Shown here: one piece after another, positions 6,000 through 7,583 of the stretch
Numbering within the stretch: position 1 is the first letter of the stretch
How the letters are laid out: the number at the start of each line of letters is the position of its first letter
Source of the DNA: Acidobacteriota bacterium
GTDB lineage: Bacteria > Acidobacteriota > Blastocatellia > Pyrinomonadales > Pyrinomonadaceae
Length of the DNA: 7,583 nt
NCBI GenBank assembly: GCA_003222935.1
Contig: QHXL01000183.1
Location: 1-7,583 of the forward strand
Reading direction: 5' to 3'
The notes under the pieces: model-generated
Told to the model about the DNA's origin: nothing
Seen by the model: the letters and a program-made list of their open reading frames with translations, nothing else
The model's database searches: none
Translations under genes and position numbers: made by a program

Positions 6000-6359
6000 C
6001 ACGTCGTCCTGGTATTTCGTTGTGACATTGTCGGAAATTTCGTGAATCAAACGCGGAGGTTCCCCTCCAAATCTACGCCAGATGCGCCGGGCGGTTGCCT
6101 GGCCTGTCCGATCCACGGGAATTCGAATCAGACCGAAGCCACCATACAAACTTTTCGGATCAGTCTTTGGTCCCCACCAGACAGACAAGGGCGATTCACG
6201 ATCAGTTCGCGAGTCGAAATAACTGATCGCATAGTAGACCATATAGCCAGGTACCCATGGACCAGTACCCATGTGATAGGCGAAATTTGCGGGATTGTAT
6301 CCCATCCGTCCAATCTTCGGAGTTGGGAGGACTTTCTCGGTACTGCTAGTTTGATTCAT
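5994..6359 (-). CDS. Hypothetical protein, 121 residues, unrecognised
   Basis: I do not recognise this protein. It starts MNQTSSTEKVLPTPKIGRMG and is rich in Tyr, Trp, Pro and Gly in the middle (FAYHMGTGPWVPGYMVYYAISYFDS at 27-51). A basic stretch, TGQATARRIWRRFGGEPP, follows around residues 85-102. There is no signal peptide or clear transmembrane helix. No good ribosome binding site precedes the ATG: the region just upstream is a palindromic repeat copy. Its stop codon also falls inside a repeat copy. The opposite strand carries an overlapping 142-codon frame, which weakens the case for either. Protein-like composition and the lack of another gene in this space favour the minus-strand reading. 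Confidence 0.5.
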   Translation of the reverse strand: MNQTSSTEKVLPTPKIGRMGYNPANFAYHMGTGPWVPGYMVYYAISYFDSRTDRESPLSVWWGPKTDPKSLYGGFGLIRIPVDRTGQATARRIWRRFGGEPPRLIHEISDNVTTKYQDDVL

Positions 6360-6381
6360 GGTTGCTCGTGGAAACGCATCT

Positions 6382-6556
6382 TCACCCCGGAGGGGTGTAA
6401 TGTTTATAGCTCAACCTCTCAAATTAATCTCGGCACTCCTTTAGGGGTGCAATGTGTTGTTGCCTGGTGAAAATTGTACGGGCAAGCACGTCCATCACGC
6501 AGAAACATCTCACCCCGCTGGGGTGAAGATTCGCGTCGTTGGGGCGAGGCGCCCTA
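6382..6556. repeat. Three further copies of the CCCC-GGGG palindromic repeat family, upstream of the 121-residue ORF
   Basis: CACCCCGGAGGGGTG at 6383-6397 is followed by TAATGTTTATAGC, the reverse orientation of the copies at 5911-5999. A diverged copy, CACTCCTTTAGGGGTGCAATG, lies at 6434-6454 in the same reverse orientation. A forward copy begins AGAAACATCTCACCCCGCTG at 6501. It appears to contain a partial second unit (CGTCGTTGGGGCGAGGCGCC, 6534-6553), matching the AGGCGCC end of the copy at 5985. Apart from these repeats the 366-bp gap from 6360 to 6725 holds only the stem at 6687-6712. Confidence 0.75.
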
Positions 6557-6686
6557 ACGGTGTGGGAATCCACAACCACTCTTAGCTATTAGCGCAGGCG
6601 CAAAAACTGCTCGATATAGTAAAACACCGGCTACCTTGAACTAATTAAATACTTCTATGGATCGATCTACAGCCCTTAGGGGCCCG

Positions 6687-6712
6687 GCGTCCATGGTGGT
6701 GAACCATGGCGC
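6687..6712 (-). terminator. Stem-loop after the CoA-binding gene
   Basis: CCATGGT (6691-6697) and ACCATGG (6703-6709) pair around a 5-nt loop, and GCG/CGC extend the stem past a one-base bulge. It lies 14 bp beyond the stop codon of the CoA-binding gene, the right place for a transcript end. No U-tract follows on the minus strand, so termination is only a suggestion. Confidence 0.35.
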
Positions 6713-6725
6713 AAAGTATTTGTAG

Positions 6726-7175
6726 TCAGCTTCGGTTCAGCCACCGATGGTCCACCATGAGACAGCGATCCTGAACGACTTTGATCCCGGCCTTCGCAAG
6801 TGTTTCGGCGACCGCGTCGTTGCGAATTCCAGATTGTAGCCATACCGCCTTAGGCATCTTCGCTAAGATATCTTCAACGTGAGGAGGAACGTCCTGCGGA
6901 CGGCGGAAGACGTTTACAAGATCAACATCGCCTGGAATGTCGATGAGCTTGCGATAGACCTGCTCTTCAAGTATGCGCGTCGTATTCGGATAGTAAACAG
7001 GCACTGGGATGATTTGAAAGCCGACCGACCGCAGGTAGCTTGGGACATAAAATGCTGGCTGTCCTGCCTGGGCTTCAGTCTTAATACCGAGCACCGCAAT
7101 GGTCCTGGTCTCATTTAGTAGGTTTGCGATTTCACTACTGCTTGTAAGTACGTTGTGCCGCCAATTGATCGACAT
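6726..7175 (-). CDS. CoA_binding_2 (YccU-like) Rossmann-fold protein
   Basis: The 149-residue protein is a stand-alone CoA-binding domain related to the N-terminal domain of succinyl-CoA synthetase alpha. The Rossmann core begins TIAVLGIKTEAQAGQPAFYVPSYLRSVGFQIIPVPV (25-60), where the Gly-rich turn follows strand 1. IPGDVDLVNVFRRPQDVPPHVEDIL (80-104) and KAVWLQSGIRND (109-120) are the conserved second half, and VVQDRCLMVDHRWL closes the fold. The length is normal and the protein is complete. GAGGT lies just before the ATG. Members bind CoA or acyl-CoA in the cytosol, but their cellular role is poorly defined. It shows no clear link to the cox operon, being separated by 1.8 kb and by repeats. 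Confidence 0.9.
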   Translation of the reverse strand: MSINWRHNVLTSSSEIANLLNETRTIAVLGIKTEAQAGQPAFYVPSYLRSVGFQIIPVPVYYPNTTRILEEQVYRKLIDIPGDVDLVNVFRRPQDVPPHVEDILAKMPKAVWLQSGIRNDAVAETLAKAGIKVVQDRCLMVDHRWLNRS

Positions 7176-7241
7176 GAGACCTCACAAAGCCTGTACTCAA
7201 TAGGACGAACCCCTCGGCAACACAACAGGATCAGAGGTTAT

Positions 7242-7264
7242 GGGCAGCTAGCGAGTAGCTGCCC
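7242..7264. terminator. Stem-loop with 9-bp perfect stem
   Basis: GGGCAGCTA (7242-7250) and TAGCTGCCC (7256-7264) form a perfect stem with a 5-nt GCGAG loop. It stands between the right-edge gene and the CoA-binding gene. On the minus strand the stem is followed by ATAACC, not a U-run, so a role as terminator of the right-edge gene is only plausible. The sequence GGGCA(G/T)CTAGCGA occurs here at 7242-7254 and again at 7296-7308. Confidence 0.5.
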
Positions 7265-7301
7265 GTTGCTGTTTTGGTGAGTTCCCACCAGTTCCGGGCA
7301 T

Positions 7302-7583
7302 CTAGCGATTGAGCAGACTCTTATCAACCTTGCCGAAGTTCCACCTGCTTGCACCGCTTCCGTAGTCGACGAACACCGAATCACCCTGGTTAACTTGTGC
7401 AAACTCCTGGGAAGTGAGCGAAAAGATTACCCTGGTAGTCTCGCCGGTACTTGGATAGTGGCTAAGCTTGAATTCCTGCGAACCAACGCGAAGCGTTAGC
7501 ATTTCGCCCTGCGGCAAAAACTCGCGGTTGCTGGTCAACTCAATTTCAACACCGTTCGGACCAGTTCCAGACTGGACCGATCG
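7302..7583 (-). CDS. C-terminal part of an unrecognised protein (partial at window edge)
   Basis: The frame is open from the window edge to TAG at 7302-7304, giving 93 residues. A TTG at 7538 could be taken as a start, but the 15 codons upstream of it (RSVQSGTGPNGVEIE) read smoothly into the rest and no ribosome site is visible, so I treat it as the end of a longer gene. The sequence alternates short beta-like strands, TLRVGSQEFKLSHYPSTGETTRVIFSLT and DSVFVDYGSGASRWNFGKVDKSLL, with many Ser, Thr, Gly and aromatic residues, as in a beta-sandwich domain of an extracellular or envelope protein. I recognise no family and no membrane segment is in view. Confidence 0.6.
   Translation of the reverse strand, partial: RSVQSGTGPNGVEIELTSNREFLPQGEMLTLRVGSQEFKLSHYPSTGETTRVIFSLTSQEFAQVNQGDSVFVDYGSGASRWNFGKVDKSLLNR

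Noticed and set aside
6042..6470. 142-codon plus-strand open frame overlapping the 121-residue minus ORF
   Set aside because: It crosses two palindromic repeats, has low-complexity Pro/Ser/Arg content and no ribosome site; it runs against all other genes in the window. Treated as a shadow.
5911..6556. CRISPR array
   Set aside because: The repeats are palindromic, vary in sequence, are irregularly spaced and occur in both orientations; there are no uniform spacers.
7302..7538. Complete 78-residue ORF starting at TTG 7538
   Set aside because: The same frame stays open to the window edge with protein-like sequence, so it is more likely the end of a larger gene.
1..7583. tRNA, rRNA or known riboswitch
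   Set aside because: I looked for cloverleaf-like and conserved rRNA segments in the gaps and saw none; the gap structures are simple inverted repeats.

Overview
The window reads as a bacterial chromosome segment of roughly balanced GC content. Every gene I can defend is on the minus strand, so the region is read from right to left. The gene content (a form II 'CO dehydrogenase-like' molybdenum hydroxylase operon, a DinB_2 protein, a CoA-binding Rossmann protein) together with intergenic spaces full of palindromic repeats resembles soil bacteria such as Acidobacteriota. That assignment is inference from impression, not from a marker gene.

Layout from right to left. At the right edge (7583-7302) is the C-terminal part of an unrecognised protein. 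A stem-loop region follows, then a complete CoA_binding_2 protein (7175-6726). From about 6545 to 5911 lies a cluster of short palindromic repeats of the CACCCCGCTGGGGTG type, which brackets an unrecognised 121-residue ORF (6359-5994). Next is a DinB_2-like protein (5693-5211). Immediately behind it is what looks like a broken ~50-codon gene (5183-5034) with a strong ribosome binding site. A 24-bp perfect inverted repeat (4960-5029) closes that block.

The main content is a four-gene molybdenum hydroxylase operon: coxS (4860-4387, [2Fe-2S] subunit), coxL (4244-1851, molybdopterin subunit), coxM (1838-972, FAD subunit) and coxG (674-147, SRPBCC/CoxG). The S-L-M order and the AYRGAGR active-site loop of CoxL (not AYXCSFR) both mark this as a form II enzyme, so the substrate is probably not, or not proven to be, CO. 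Electrons would pass from the Mo site in CoxL through the two CoxS clusters to the FAD of CoxM, with CoxG as a likely membrane or quinone link. No XdhC/CoxI, CoxD/E/F or cofactor-synthesis gene is present here. A candidate promoter with a perfect 12-bp palindrome in its spacer lies upstream of coxS.

coxL is not open as given. It carries two compensating frameshifts (near 2807-2811 and 2010-2012), and the last ~53 codons, including the catalytic-Glu motif GVGEAG, return to the original frame. This is either sequencing error or a real, recently damaged gene.

The most unusual feature of the window is its non-coding DNA. Three of the four spaces in and around the cox operon (all except the 12-bp coxL-coxM gap), plus the space downstream of coxG, each contain a different kind of inverted or phased repeat: 33-bp arms at 47-145, nested hairpins at 707-935, a seven-unit AAGnnnn heptad array at 4341-4389 within a larger inverted repeat, and the 24-bp stem at 4960-5029. 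A few bases at the left edge (1-41) look like the tail of a convergent plus-strand gene.
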